Origin: Lumbricus terrestris
Lineage: Eukaryota; Annelida; Clitellata; Crassiclitellata; Lumbricidae
Length of the DNA stretch: 64,000 bases
Reading direction: 5' to 3'
Assembly (NCBI GenBank): GCA_949752735.1
Contig: OX457050.1
Span: forward strand, 39,719,553 to 39,783,552
Position 1 is the stretch's first letter; the number at the start of each line of letters is the position of its first letter. Below are positions 1-10,389 of this stretch, piece after piece. The notes beneath the pieces are model-generated. The model was not told where the DNA came from, did not search any database, and saw nothing but the letters and a program-made list of their open reading frames with translations. Both the position numbers and the translations under genes were made by a program.

Positions 1-365
<365 letters not shown>

Positions 366-409
366 TAGGCAACATTGTCAATGTCTTAGTCGCGGATGTT
401 TTGTTTAGA

Positions 410-697
410 ATGTTTAGTATTCACTAGATGGCAGAACAATACTTTCTCAATCCAGCTTGCATCACCTACGACAACTCATCTCTAATCGTTCGCCATTTTG
501 TACGCGTGGAAGATAAAGACCGATTTCAGTTTAAACACATCTTCAATACGGATAACAGTACTGTTAACTCACTCTCGTTCCATTATCTTTTTACATTTTA
601 TATTCCAATTTCTCCTCAACAGGGGTTTGCTGATTTAACTCAGGCTGCTCCAAAACTGGACGTACGTTATGACATTTTTCTGCTCTTGTGTTTTTGT
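410..697 (-). repeat. Dispersed repeat R1, reverse copy
   Basis: Reverse-strand copy of a repeat also seen at 7225-7530, 10720-10994, 34560-34850, 54400-54560 and 56390-56620. The shared landmarks are CACTAGATGGCAGA and CGCCATTTTGTACGC in this orientation. The copy ends where the element at 698-1081 begins. The 129-codon open frame across it (428-817) looks accidental because it runs from this repeat into the transposon. Confidence 0.65.
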
Positions 698-1081
698 GGT
701 ACTTGTTTTTATCCGACCACCAAGACAACAGGAACTAACGTTGCAGCGTTGCTATCTTTAATAAATCCAACTTCTAGTTTGCCGAGAATCCTTTTAATCG
801 ATCCAGCTTCTGTTTAGGCAAGAATTTGTTCGATAAATTCCGCTTCTATTTCGTCAGCAAATATTTTTCATCAAATTTTCATTGAAATTTATTGTTCATC
901 AATCCAGCTTCAATTTCAGCAGAATGACTACACTGACCCTAAAACTAACCCTAACCGACCCTCACGACGCCTAATCTTAGCCCTGACCGACCCTCACGCG
1001 ATTAATCCCGCTTCTATTTCGTCAGGAAATATTTTTCATCGAATTTATAAATTTTGGTGGTCGGATAAAAAAACAAGAAGC
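698..1081. mobile_element. Short non-autonomous TIR element with telomere-like core
   Basis: A 384-bp element with no coding capacity. The ends are imperfect inverted repeats: GGTACTTGTTTTTATCCGAC on the left, and on the right a matching end with two extra T and a GCTTC start. It is flanked by the 8-bp direct repeat GTTTTTGT at 690-697 and 1082-1089. Inside are CCAGCTTCTGTTTAGG-type units and a block with CTAACCCTAACC and GACCCTCACG repeats. The interior is nearly the same as that of 9549-9950, although the TIRs differ. The 8-bp duplication fits several cut-and-paste superfamilies, so I do not assign one. Confidence 0.75.
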
Positions 1082-1106
1082 GTTTTTGTCATACTATGCT
1101 TGCTTG

Positions 1107-2145
1107 GGCAATCCTCCTAAGTTCGGTCCCAAATTATTTCGCATGGCTTATCACATAGATGTGCTTCTCCAATGCTTTATGACTGGTTATTTCGCACGTA
1201 GGATTATTTCTAGATGTGAAATAGAAGTGTGATTGATGAAAAACGCTTAAGTTATGGAAGCTGGATGAAGGTATTGTTATATCTGAAATAGAAGCTGGGT
1301 TGACGAAAATAACGGGCGAGAAATAGAAGCTGGGTTGACGAAAATAACGGGCGAGAAATAGAAGCTGGGTTAATAAAAATGCACTCCTCCGAAGTCCGGT
1401 CCCAAATTATTTCACAGCATTTGTCTCACACGTCACTTTACAAACCGTTCAGATCGACTACCAAATGATAAAAAGTAAGTAAAAGTCCAGCTTTTTCAAT
1501 TGCATCAACTGTTTTATGAATCCAACTTCTGTTTCAATAATGATTATTTTTCATCAATCCAGCTCCAATTTAAGCTATAATATTTTTATTAACCCAGCTT
1601 CTATTTCTCGCCCGTTATTTTCGTCAACCCAGCTTCTATTTCTCGCCCGTTATTTTCGTCAACCCAGCTTCTATTTCAGATAATAAAATATATAACAATA
1701 CCATCATCCAGCTTCCATTACTTGAACGTTTTTTCATCAATCCCACTTCTATTTCACATCTAGAAATACCTTCATCCAGCTTCCATAACTTAAGCGTTTT
1801 TTCCATCATTCCCACTTCTATTTCACATCTAGAAATAATCCTACGTGCGAAATAACCTGTCATAAGGCATTGGAGAAGAATATCTATGTGATAAGCCATG
1901 CGAAATAATTTGGGACCGGACTTCGGAGGAGTGCCAATAAAAATAATATGGCTTAAATTGGAGCTGGATTGATGAAAAATAATCATTATTGTAACAGAAG
2001 TTGGATTCATAAAACAGCTGATGCAATTGAAAAGCTGGACTTTTACTTACTCTTTTATCATCTAGTATTCGATGTGAACGGTTTGTAAAGTGACGGTGAG
2101 ACAAATGCTGTGAAATAATTTGGGACCGGACTTCGGAGGATTGCC
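1107..2145. mobile_element. Non-autonomous TIR element, host of a self-insertion
   Basis: The TIRs are GGCAATCCTCCTAAGTTCGG on the left and the inverse of GGCAATCCTCCGAAGTCCGG on the right. The inverted match continues through CCCAAATTATTTC. An 8-bp target duplication CTTGCTTG lies at 1099-1106 and 2146-2153. Without the inner copy (1380-1935) the element is about 475 bp. Its interior holds tandem GAAATAGAAGCTGGGTTGAC-type minisatellite units. It has no transposase. Confidence 0.8.
1380..1935. mobile_element. Inverted copy of the same element nested inside 1107-2145
   Basis: A 556-bp copy of the enclosing family in the opposite orientation. Its TIRs are TGCACTCCTCCGAAGTCCGG (first base changed) and the inverse of GGCACTCCTCCGAAGTCCGG. 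The 8-bp target duplication AATAAAAA lies at 1372-1379 and 1936-1943. Because host and guest are opposite copies, the block reads as several long inverted repeats. The inner copy carries one more minisatellite unit than the outer one. The open frames on this stretch are products of the repeat. Confidence 0.8.
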
Positions 2146-2164
2146 CTTGCTTGTTCTTCAATTT

Positions 2165-2470
2165 CTTGTATCATCATCATCATCATCATCATCATCGTCC
2201 GTGGGTTCAACACCCGTTGGTGTCAATCGCAAGTTTCACTGTTTGTCTCCATGCACTCTTCTCTTGTGCTATCAGGCTGAGTCCGTGTATGTCCATACCG
2301 CACCAATCCCTGACATCGCCCAACCATTCTCTACTTGGTCTTCCTCTAATTCCCGTACCGTCGATCATTCCGAATATGGTCTGCTTTACTAGTCGGTTGT
2401 TGTTCATTCTACACACATGACCGAAAAACTTAAGTTTCCTTTCCATTATTTGCTGTATTATGTTCCTGGT
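2165..2470 (-). pseudogene. Non-LTR retrotransposon 3' end fragment
   Basis: The minus strand encodes a stretch (2446-2207) typical of the C-terminal end of LINE ORF2 proteins: ERKLKFFGHVCRM, then GRPSREWLGDVRDW. A (TGA)n microsatellite at about 2170-2200 on the minus strand is a plausible 3' tail. Only about 80 codons remain and the catalytic reverse transcriptase core is absent, so this is a 5'-truncated dead insertion. The clade is uncertain, with RTE-like or Jockey-like both possible. Confidence 0.7.
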
Positions 2471-3640
2471 ATAGCTTTATATAAATTTGTCAATGAGAGA
2501 AATATTGAAAGCTACAAAGTGTATTATCTACTCTGGTCACTGTTTACCTGGACTTCAATCTCTTTTAGTTGGCAGATGCATATTTGTTAATTAAAAACAC
2601 TCGATTTCGGTCTCTTTATATGCAGTTAAACAGTATTGAAAACGACAAAGTTCATTGTCTTCTTTGATGACTTTTTGCCATTATTCTCCCATTGGCATTT
2701 TAACTACAAATTGTAAGCTTATGGTCCACTCTGTTCACTGTTTATATAGGCTTCAATGTTTTAATTTCAAGATTCATATAATAATAATAATCATGATGAC
2801 GACGACGACGATTTCTATGGCGCCGTATATATTATATGTACATAATTATATAATTATATTAATTAAAATACTGGATTTGTGTCTCATTAATGGCAACAAA
2901 GTGCATTGCCTTCTCTGTTGACTCTGCCTGTATTTCTTCAGTCATCATTTTACCCATTGATATGCTGACTGATTTGGCTGGTAGGTAAAATGCTGACCAA
3001 TCAAAATCTGCTATAATCAGCATTTTTAGTTTTACCTTTGCAATCGTTAGACACAGAGTCAATTAATGATCACTTTTAACATGAATTGTGTAAGACAACC
3101 ATTTGGAGTTAATCCGATCGCTTAATTCAGATCAGAGCAAAATTATATTTTGATGCCAAACCTGGTTAAATTTTGCATTCTTTCATTACAATTATTTGCA
3201 TAGAGCCTCTTAAATGGAGCTACTTTGAGGAGCTCCCAGTACCAACTCTTTCTGCCAAAAGTGAATCCATTTAACTCGAAATGTAAAGCTAATGTTAATA
3301 TGACGAGAAATAACATCCTGTTTTGAAGAATAAGGAAATTTGTTATGTTTTAAAACAATATAATTATTGCTTTATTTTTACAGGTGCCTGAAATTCTTTT
3401 TGTCAAATGCGTGATGTTAAGCAACATTGTGCTGGAACTTCTCAATGGAAATTATATGAGAGCGCCTAGCTCTCAATGACATTCTTCAGAAACATTCAAA
3501 ATCTAGGTTCACCAAGGGCTCTTATACTCTCATTAGTAATTTATTCGTCATATGGCAACTGAATAAGAAGGCAGGCAACGGTGTCTTATTCTGCAACAGT
3601 GGTTGGCTTGAATATTTCATCACAAAAGACAATTGCGTCA
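2471..3640. other. AT-rich stretch without a recognisable gene
   Basis: No convincing coding sequence. Three loosely similar blocks (about 2500-2660, 2640-2780 and 2860-3000) share phrases such as ACAAAGTKCATTG and CACTGTTTA, suggesting an old degenerate tandem repeat of about 150-280 bp. A polypyrimidine tract ending in TTTTTACAG at about 3382 looks like a splice acceptor, but no exon could be tied to it. Confidence 0.4.
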
Positions 3641-4071
3641 TGTGTGACTAATTTTTGTCAAAGTTCCAAAAGAATTTATATAGACCCATGAAAGATGTGA
3701 AAAGTGTCACTTGCATTGATCAGCAAAACAGAAAATTTCTACACATGCGTTGCTCACAAATGGAAACCACCATGCTCAAGAAAAGTCTTTTAAATAAACT
3801 ACAGTTCAAATTATGCAAAGAATCACGTGCACACTTTGGTGATTCGTAAATACCAATTTTAGGAAAAAATCAATTTCTTCAGAAATCGTATGACCAATGT
3901 GAGATTCCAGCAACTGGTATGAAGAAACATATGACCTACTACAGTGCTAATTACATATGGGAAATCATTTACTGAAATACGTTGGTTGACAGCGCATATG
4001 TAAACCAATGCTGCCAGAGAAACAAAATGCAAGTACAGCAATGACAAAAGTCTTTTACTCAAATCGCAAAC
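3641..4071 (+). pseudogene. Degenerate finger sequence upstream of the 4072 gene
   Basis: Zinc-finger-like phrases remain here out of frame: LCKESRAHFGDS (about 3813-3848), and just before the gene QKSFTQIANMRTH preceded by an in-frame TGA. A stretch containing CAAATTATGCAAAGA is also present on the minus strand upstream of the 52182-50569 gene. The paralogues therefore share this decayed 5' segment. It explains why the usable start of the downstream ORF falls inside a finger. It could instead be non-coding 5' exon sequence. Confidence 0.55.
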
Positions 4072-5751
4072 ATGAGAACCCATTCTGGAAAGAGATCCCA
4101 CAAATGTCAGTTGTGTCTGAAGTTATTTACTCAAGGTAGTAATCTTAAAACGCATATGAGAACCCATACTGGGGAGAAACTACATAAATGTCAGGTATGT
4201 CAGAAATCATTTACTCGAGTTGGTGATCTAAAAACACATGTGAGAACTCATACTGGAGAGAAACCATACAAATGTCAGTTTTGTCAGAAATCGTTTACTC
4301 AATCTTGTAATCTGAAGAGTCACATGAGAACCCATGCTGGAGAGAAACCTTACAAATGTCAGTTATGTCACAAATCTTTTAGTACAGGTGGTTATCTGAA
4401 AATTCACACCAGAATCCATGCTGGAGAGAAACCATACAAATGTCAGTTCTGTCAGAAATCATTTACTCAAGGCTGTAGTCTAAAAATGCATATTAGAATT
4501 CATACTGGAGAGAAGCCTTACAATTGTCAGTTGTGTCAAAAGTCATTTGCTGAAGCTGGTAATCTGAAAACTCACATGAGAATCCATACTGGAGAGAAAC
4601 CATACAAATGTCAGTTTTGTCAGAAATCGTTTACTCGAGTTGGTGATCTAAAAACACATGTGAGAACCCATAGAGGAGAGAAACCATACAAATGTCAGTT
4701 ATGTCACAAATCCTTTAATGTAGGTTGTGTTATGAAAACTCACATGAGAACCCATACTGGAGAGAAACCATACAAATGTCAGTTTTGTCAGAAATCGTTT
4801 ACTCAATCTTGTAATCTGAAGAGTCACATGAGAACCCATGCTGGAGAGAAACCTTACAAATGTCAGTTATGTCACAAATCTTTTAGTACAGGTTGTGATC
4901 TGAAAACTCACATGAGAACCCATACTGGAGAGAAACCATACAAATGTCAGTTTTGTCAGAAATCGTTTACTCAATCTTGTAATCTGAAGAGTCACACCAG
5001 AATCCATGCTGGAGAGAAACCATACAAATGTCAGTTCTGTCAGAAATCATTTACTCAAGGCTGTTGTCTAAAAATGCATATTAGAATTCATACTGGAGAG
5101 AAGCCTTACAATTGTCAGTTGTGTCAAAAGTCATTTGCTGAAGCTGGTAATCTGAAAACTCACATGAGAATCCATACTGGAAAGAAACCATACAAATGTC
5201 AGTTTTGTCAGAAATCGTTTATTCACGCTGGTATTCTGAATGTGCACGTGAGATCTCATACAGGAGAAAAGCCTTACATATGTGAGGTTTGTAACAAAGG
5301 ATTTACACATATTGGATATCTAAAGAGGCACAGAAGGACTCATGCAACTGAGAAGCAAGATGCGTGTAATAAACCTTTTACGAAGAGCAATAATTATTCT
5401 TCATCTAAAGAGAAGAAAGGAAGACAGACACAGGATCTTCAAATGGAAAGTGAAATAATTGCTAACCGATCTGATCATATCAACACAATTAGTTGTACGT
5501 TTACTCAAGACGAACTGAATGAAGGTTTCTCAAACAGCTTATATCTGGATTTTAGCGGATTTTCATGTCTTTTAGCAGAAATTAAAGATGACAAATTATT
5601 CAGATCGGTTGCGGATAGAAAAGCGTTTTTGTTGAACTCTTTTGGATGTGGTATATGTGACAAATTGCTCGAAACGAAGAATGAATTTCTGGAGCATTGC
5701 TCTGGTCATCGACTTTCTCCACCTAACGACTTAGCTGCTCACCTCTGCTGA
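4072..5751 (+). CDS. C2H2 zinc-finger protein, 15-finger array with divergent terminal finger
   Basis: A 559-codon uninterrupted ORF. Residues 10-423 hold 15 tandem C2H2 fingers (C-x2-C-x12-H-x3-H) with TGEKPYKC-type linkers, so the product is probably a nuclear DNA-binding protein. The linkers of fingers 4, 5, 10 and 12 read HAGEKP, and the linker after finger 7 reads HRGEKP. Fingers 3-6 resemble 9-13, which indicates internal block duplication. After a charged linker (about 424-520) the protein ends in CGICDKLLETKNEFLEH plus a second His, then LSPPNDLAAHLC. This motif is shared with the genes at 50569-52182 and 61729-63114. The start is uncertain: the first Met lies inside a decayed finger, so a spliced upstream exon may supply the true N-terminus. 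No KRAB, BTB, SCAN or ZAD domain is visible. DNA target unknown. Confidence 0.85.
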   Translation: MRTHSGKRSHKCQLCLKLFTQGSNLKTHMRTHTGEKLHKCQVCQKSFTRVGDLKTHVRTHTGEKPYKCQFCQKSFTQSCNLKSHMRTHAGEKPYKCQLCHKSFSTGGYLKIHTRIHAGEKPYKCQFCQKSFTQGCSLKMHIRIHTGEKPYNCQLCQKSFAEAGNLKTHMRIHTGEKPYKCQFCQKSFTRVGDLKTHVRTHRGEKPYKCQLCHKSFNVGCVMKTHMRTHTGEKPYKCQFCQKSFTQSCNLKSHMRTHAGEKPYKCQLCHKSFSTGCDLKTHMRTHTGEKPYKCQFCQKSFTQSCNLKSHTRIHAGEKPYKCQFCQKSFTQGCCLKMHIRIHTGEKPYNCQLCQKSFAEAGNLKTHMRIHTGKKPYKCQFCQKSFIHAGILNVHVRSHTGEKPYICEVCNKGFTHIGYLKRHRRTHATEKQDACNKPFTKSNNYSSSKEKKGRQTQDLQMESEIIANRSDHINTISCTFTQDELNEGFSNSLYLDFSGFSCLLAEIKDDKLFRSVADRKAFLLNSFGCGICDKLLETKNEFLEHCSGHRLSPPNDLAAHLC

Positions 5752-6039
5752 ATTGTGATTCAAAATATTTGCAATCACAACAATTGTGGTTTGAGATGAT
5801 GTAAAGGTGTTATAGAAGTTCTTGCTGCTATATTAATGACATTGCCATTACAAAGATGATTAGTGTCGCCCTCCTCCTTTATAGAGGTGTGAGACTGGCT
5901 CTGTCAGAGTACAAACAGTGGCGGCATTATTATGGAAGTTCTGAGAGACAACATGCTTAAATAATTACAACTTTGTTCATACTGGTGTCACAACAACTGC
6001 TTCATGGACAATATTCGTTCACCGACAGTAATATAGTGA

Positions 6040-6482
6040 TTCACCAACAGATTCGCCCTTCCATCACTTCATCACTGAAATTCGCAAACCGCTCCATAGC
6101 CATTGCCGTTCCACCTCTCTGGAACAAACTTCCGCCAGCACTTCGGCAAACTTCCGACCCATCATACGAACTCACCAAAACTCCACCTCTCGCTATCTCC
6201 CCACAGGTCTTTCACTCAAAACTGAAAACATTGCTCTTTCAAAAATCCTATCCTGATTCTTCCTCTTCTACTCACATCCCCCGTCACTTCAACTCTAAAC
6301 ATCACCCACCTTAGCTGTCCATCTATCTGCCTGCCTGACTCTCTGGACTTGACCCGCTGCCTACCGATTTTGTTTTGATTGAGCGCCTGTGAATAAGCTG
6401 GTTCCCGCGACTTGGCTTTTGTGGGCGCTGTAGAAGTCCCGAGATTACGATTACGATTACGATTACAGATGGTTCACCAACA
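6040..6482 (+). pseudogene. CR1/L2-like LINE 3' fragment with target duplication
   Basis: The plus strand reads RSIAIAVPPLWNKLPPALR, followed by FHSKLKTLLFQKSY, which is the usual extreme C-terminus of CR1/L2-type LINE ORF2. A short 3' UTR ends in tandem GATTAC units (6442-6467). The 10-bp direct repeat TTCACCAACA lies at 6040-6049 and 6473-6482 and fits target-primed insertion. Only the terminal part is present, so the copy is 5'-truncated and dead. Confidence 0.75.
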
Positions 6483-6734
6483 AACTGGATTTGATTAAAA
6501 GAATCTTACATTATAATTCCGAAAGTTTGTCCTTCCATATGTTTGTTCGTGTGGATATATTTTGACTCTTCGTCACAGAAAAGGCTCGGAAATGACAGAG
6601 GGGGGGGTTTACCAAATTTTTTTAAATTGATTCTTACCCAAAATATAAGGTCAACGCGACTATTTTCAGATTTTAATTCACTTTAAAACCAGAATTATTA
6701 GCGTTTTAAAACAGATTTAATCAGCCACGCTGCC

Positions 6735-6987
6735 GCACAAGTCAGCAGTCCGTGCATCATGATTGCAAGGAAATGACAAATCTGCATCCAGATGGTAGTC
6801 CTGAAGAATGTTTTCTCACTAACAACATCAGATTGCCTGGGTAGGCCTATACAAAACCGGTTGTGGGAAATTCTTTTGGACGTGGTATATTATATGTGAT
6901 GAAGTGTTTGAACTTGAAATGGATTTTCTAAAGCATTGCTCCAGCCATCGCTTTTCTCCGCCTGATGAAATATTTATTGCCATGTGA
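6735..6987 (+). pseudogene. Decayed zinc-finger gene C-terminal domain
   Basis: Reads as a broken relative of the tail of the 61729-63114 gene. HDCKEMT, NNIRL and NSFGRGI match HDCNEMT, DNIES and NSFGCGI there, followed by VFELEMDFLKHC and SSHRFSPPDE. An in-frame stop, a frameshift in the terminal finger and a TAGGCCTA insertion at about 6842 break it. No finger array remains upstream. It marks a former third gene between the 5' cluster members. Confidence 0.75.
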
Positions 6988-7224
6988 TGATTTTGACCTC
7001 CGTCAAGTTGGTTTGATATTCACATTGGATATTCAGACATTCGGTATGGAAAGCCGAAGGTAAAATACATTTTGAAAAATCTTCATATAACCGTACATCT
7101 ACATAAGATATTCTCACCAATGAACCATCAGTCAACAGTTATTGACCTAGGTAATCAGAAAATAATGTTACATTGATTTCATCAGGTGGGTAAGTGGGTC
7201 AAATGTGGGTCCAAACACGGGGAA

Positions 7225-7530
7225 ACGCCATTTTAGCTCAGACTCAACTCTACGCTCGAAATATTAAATTAGTAATACCAACAATGACCGAGATTTGCGT
7301 CGTAACTTTAAGCCAAACTGTATAAAATGATAAGAGCTGACAGTTGTCTTAAATTATATTTCAACTGAAATCTGACTTTAACGTCCATGCGTACAAAATG
7401 GCGAACCATACAATGTGTGTTCTTATGTAATAAAAGCTGGTTAGTAGAAAGTATGACTCTGCCACCTAGTGAATGTTAGGAATTCTACACTCAATGTGTC
7501 CCGATGAACAGTAACGAGGAACAGTAAATC
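7225..7530 (+). repeat. Dispersed repeat R1, forward copy with possible excision scar
   Basis: Runs from GACTCAACTCTACGCTCGAA to about 7530 and matches 10720-10994 closely. Landmarks are AACGTCCATGCGTACAAAAT and CTGCCACCTAGTGAAT. Near its end GAACAGTAA occurs twice (7506-7514 and 7519-7527), separated by CGAG. In the 10.7-kb copy the same 9-mer flanks a complete element (10995-11363). Confidence 0.7.
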
Positions 7531-7654
7531 TAAACAAAAAGTGTCACAAAACTCATAATTCGGTCAAAACTTTTAACATTTGCCCCAAACTTTTCAAACA
7601 ACAAGAACACAATCCATATTAAAACCTAATCCTGACGCCGTTTAAAAATGTCAT

Positions 7655-7860
7655 TTTTGTTCTCAGACTACTCTCGTCAGTATACAGGCTGTAATTTCTG
7701 ACATCACATTTACATGTTTTCTCTCAAGTATGAGTTTTGATGTGTCTTTTCAGTTGAACATAGGACTTCTGGCATAGCTAACATAACTGACATTTACATT
7801 GTTTTCCCCAATTTGCGTTATCCCACGTGCTCTCAGTTTACCACAAGTTTTCAGTATACA
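7655..7860 (-). pseudogene. Decayed zinc-finger array fragment, minus strand
   Basis: Translated on the minus strand, the sequence contains CQKSYVQLKRHIKTHT, a stop, then EKTCKCDV, and upstream a worn linker (LRARGITQIGEN). At least two fingers are recognisable with in-frame stops and lost cysteines. Its orientation is opposite to the 4072 gene, so it is a separate dead member or a rearranged piece of the family. Confidence 0.65.
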
Positions 7861-7989
7861 TATGATTTGGTAAAATCAAGCGCAGTCTTTGAAATTTTTC
7901 ATTTCTCATTAGTGGATCTGTTGTAACAATGTAAATAAATTACCCAAACAGGAAAAGTTCTATAATCCTTTTGGATATATGAAATATGA

Positions 7990-8204
7990 TATAAATGAAC
8001 ACCCTTCTGTTCTCCTTCAGTTGCAATGCAAACTGACAAAAAAGAATTGATGGCTCAAAAGCTGTTGATATCATGTCCTCTCTAATGTTGGCCTTTTCAA
8101 ATGATCTCATTTCTCACGTAAAGATGTTCACCTTCATGCTCTTCCTAAAAGAACTTCCAGCACCTAGAAACATGAACAAATGTGAGATTTTATTTCAGGA
8201 ATTT
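7990..8204. other. Unassigned AT-rich sequence
   Basis: No gene, structured RNA or clear repeat boundary seen. Confidence 0.4.
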
Positions 8205-9030
8205 TTGTTATCAATGAATCAATCAGAATTTATATAGCACCCTTTCAAGATATATACTCAGAGGAGCTCTCGGCCGAGGTCAAGCGAAGCAAAGTAGTCT
8301 TCAACAGTCTGTGAAATTCAGAAATGTTTGGGAGGTGTTGCATAGTAAGGGAAGTCTGTTCCAGGTTGGTTTCACGACAGCTGATCCAGCGACAACTCGT
8401 CCACCGAAATAGAAGCCGATTAATGAGAAAGCGCCTGAGAAATGGAAGGTGGATGAAGGCTCTTCATCTATGAAATAGAAGCTGGATTTATCAAAAGGCT
8501 TTCATGGTTTACTAACCTAATTCCAAGCTGAATTGATGATTTTTATTCATGTACTTCAACATGCATCCAGCTTCTATTTCAAATCTAAAAGCACCTTGAT
8601 CCAGCTTCCATTTTTACAACGTTTTTTTATCAATCCAGCTCCTATTTCACTTGCGAAAAAACCATAATCCAGTTTTTATTTCTCAGACGTTTTCTCAATA
8701 ATCCAGCTTCTATTTCAGCTGCAAAAATCGACAAAAAAAATTGCCAGAAAACATTTTGTCGTTAACCATTTGTCGATGATCAATATTTCGTGGACGAGTT
8801 GTCATTGGACCAGTTGTCGTGACACCGCTCCAGGTTGCTGAACCAACCACAGAGAAGGACCAGTTCTGCATTGCCCCAGAGAGAGCGCGTTAAAGGAACC
8901 ATTAGACCACCATGGACAGCAAAGTGCAGTGAGCAGCGGCCTTTGCAGATGGAGAGGGGGAGCAAAGCTCACGCAGATAAGAGGGTGCCCAGCCTGATAA
9001 CCACCGCCACACTGTAATGATGCAATTCTG
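8205..9030 (-). repeat. Probable LINE 3' region, minus strand, split by a TIR element
   Basis: On the minus strand the left edge reads GGTGCTATATAAATTCTGAT followed by TGATTCATTG-like units, which resembles the 3' terminus of CR1/L2-type LINEs. The unit AATTTATGTAGCACCCCTTC at about 12364 is a second worn match. Sequence up to about 9030 may be its 3' UTR, interrupted at 8369-8828. No reverse transcriptase coding remains. The assignment is an inference from the tail alone. Confidence 0.4.
8369..8828. mobile_element. Non-autonomous TIR element with minisatellite core
   Basis: A 460-bp element flanked by the 9-bp direct repeat TCCAGGTTG (8360-8368 and 8829-8837). The imperfect TIRs contain CACGACAGCTGATCCAGC on the left and the inverse of CACGACAACTGGTCCAATG on the right, followed in both arms by GACAACTCGTCCACGAAAT-like sequence. 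The centre (about 8400-8720) holds CCAGCTTCTATTTC units, some inverted. The core is shared with the 1107-2145 family, but the TIRs are unrelated. No ORF. Confidence 0.7.
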
Positions 9031-9310
9031 CTCAAAACTTGATTAGTTATTGTTTTATTAAAGTCAGAATAATTTATATCCTTGTATAAATAAATCGGTG
9101 GAGCATGTATTAACCCCTTTACCGTTTCTTAAATTTTTTAAAACCTTCCTTTATCTGGTCGTTGTTCGGTATAGTTTCAGTATTTAAATTCTTTACTAAG
9201 TCAATAAATGAATTCCAGAAAAAGTGTAGTTTAGGTAACTGAATTCGGTAATCCTGGGAACGGCGGTCATAAATTATAAAATTCCATAAGTCGATAGTGC
9301 GGAGTATTGG

Positions 9311-9990
9311 ATGGGCAAAAAGTGTGAGTTTTTCATCCAGCCTCCATTTCTTAAGCGTTTCTTCATCAATCCAGCTTCTATTTCAGATCTAGAAATACCT
9401 TCATCCAGCTTCTATTTCTCATGCATTATTTTCGTCAATCCAGGTTCTATTTCACCCGCAGAAGAACCTTCATGCAGATTCCAATTATCTTGCGTTTTTC
9501 ATCAATCTAGTCTCCATTTCACCTGTAAAAGGTCTTCATCCAGCTTCTGGTACTATAATTTTAATTCACCCTTTTTTCGATTTAATTTCGAATTTATTTC
9601 CGTGACGTAATACAGCAAATAAATCCAACTTCTAGTTTGTCCAGAACCTTTTTAATCGATCCAGCTTCTGCTTAGACAAGAATTTGTTCGATAAATCCCG
9701 TTTCTATTTTGTCAGTATATATTTTTCATCAATTTTACATTAAAAATTATTCTTCATCAATACAGCTTCAATTTCAGCAGAATGACTGCACTAACCCTAA
9801 AACTAACCCTAACCGACCCTCACGACGCCTAACCTGAGCCCTAACCGACCCTCACGCGCTAAATCCCGCTTCTACTTCGTGAGGAAATATTTTTCATCGA
9901 ATTTCTATTCGACATTAGACCAAAAAAGGGTGAATTAAAATTATAGTACCCAGCTTCTATTTCTGAAGCGTGGTTTCTATGCGCCCATCC
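9311..9990. repeat. CCAGCTTCTATTTC minisatellite array, split by an insertion
   Basis: Spaced units of TCATCAATCCAGCTTCTATT and TTCATCCAGCTTC alternate with short spacers (AGATCTAGAAATACC and TTAAGCGTTTTT). The array is interrupted by the complete element at 9549-9950, after which one more unit follows. The open frame at 9311-9610 is a by-product of the repeat. Confidence 0.65.
9549..9950. mobile_element. Non-autonomous element with perfect 29-bp TIRs
   Basis: A 402-bp element with perfect 29-bp TIRs that begin GGTACTATAATTTTAATTCA. The 8-bp target duplication CAGCTTCT lies at 9541-9548 and 9951-9958. The interior repeats that of 698-1081, with AATCGATCCAGCTTCTGCTT units and the CTAACCCTAACCGACCC block. 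It inserted into a minisatellite unit of the surrounding array. No coding capacity. Confidence 0.8.
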
Positions 9991-10389
9991 TATACACCGC
10001 GCTATTACGACACGTCAGGTTGATTTATTTCCCAACGGAATGCCGTCAAAACAACGTAAACAATGACGTAAAAAGCCTGAGGAGCTCGTAAGTAAGTGAA
10101 TAAGTAAAGAATGAAGAAAATAAGTGAATAAATGCAGCCCTAACTGTAGTTGGCTCGTCCTCTGACGAAAATACATGTTTCGGAATTTATGACCGCCGTT
10201 CCCAGGATTTACCTGAATTCTCTCAATGTCGTCAATGCCGTACCCAATGTCGGTAGCCAGCAGCCTAGGAATGTCATGCTAACCGTCATGAAGAATTGTT
10301 GCCATCAATCCAGCATTTATTTAACCACTTCTATTTTAAAAAAGTACTCTCATCAATCCCACTTCTATTAACACAAAATTATTTTAAAC

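Noticed and set aside
428..817. 129-codon open frame as a gene
   Set aside because: It runs from repeat R1 into the 698-1081 element and has no recognisable motif.
1636..2161. Minus-strand open frames as genes
   Set aside because: They are translations of minisatellite units within the nested TIR elements.
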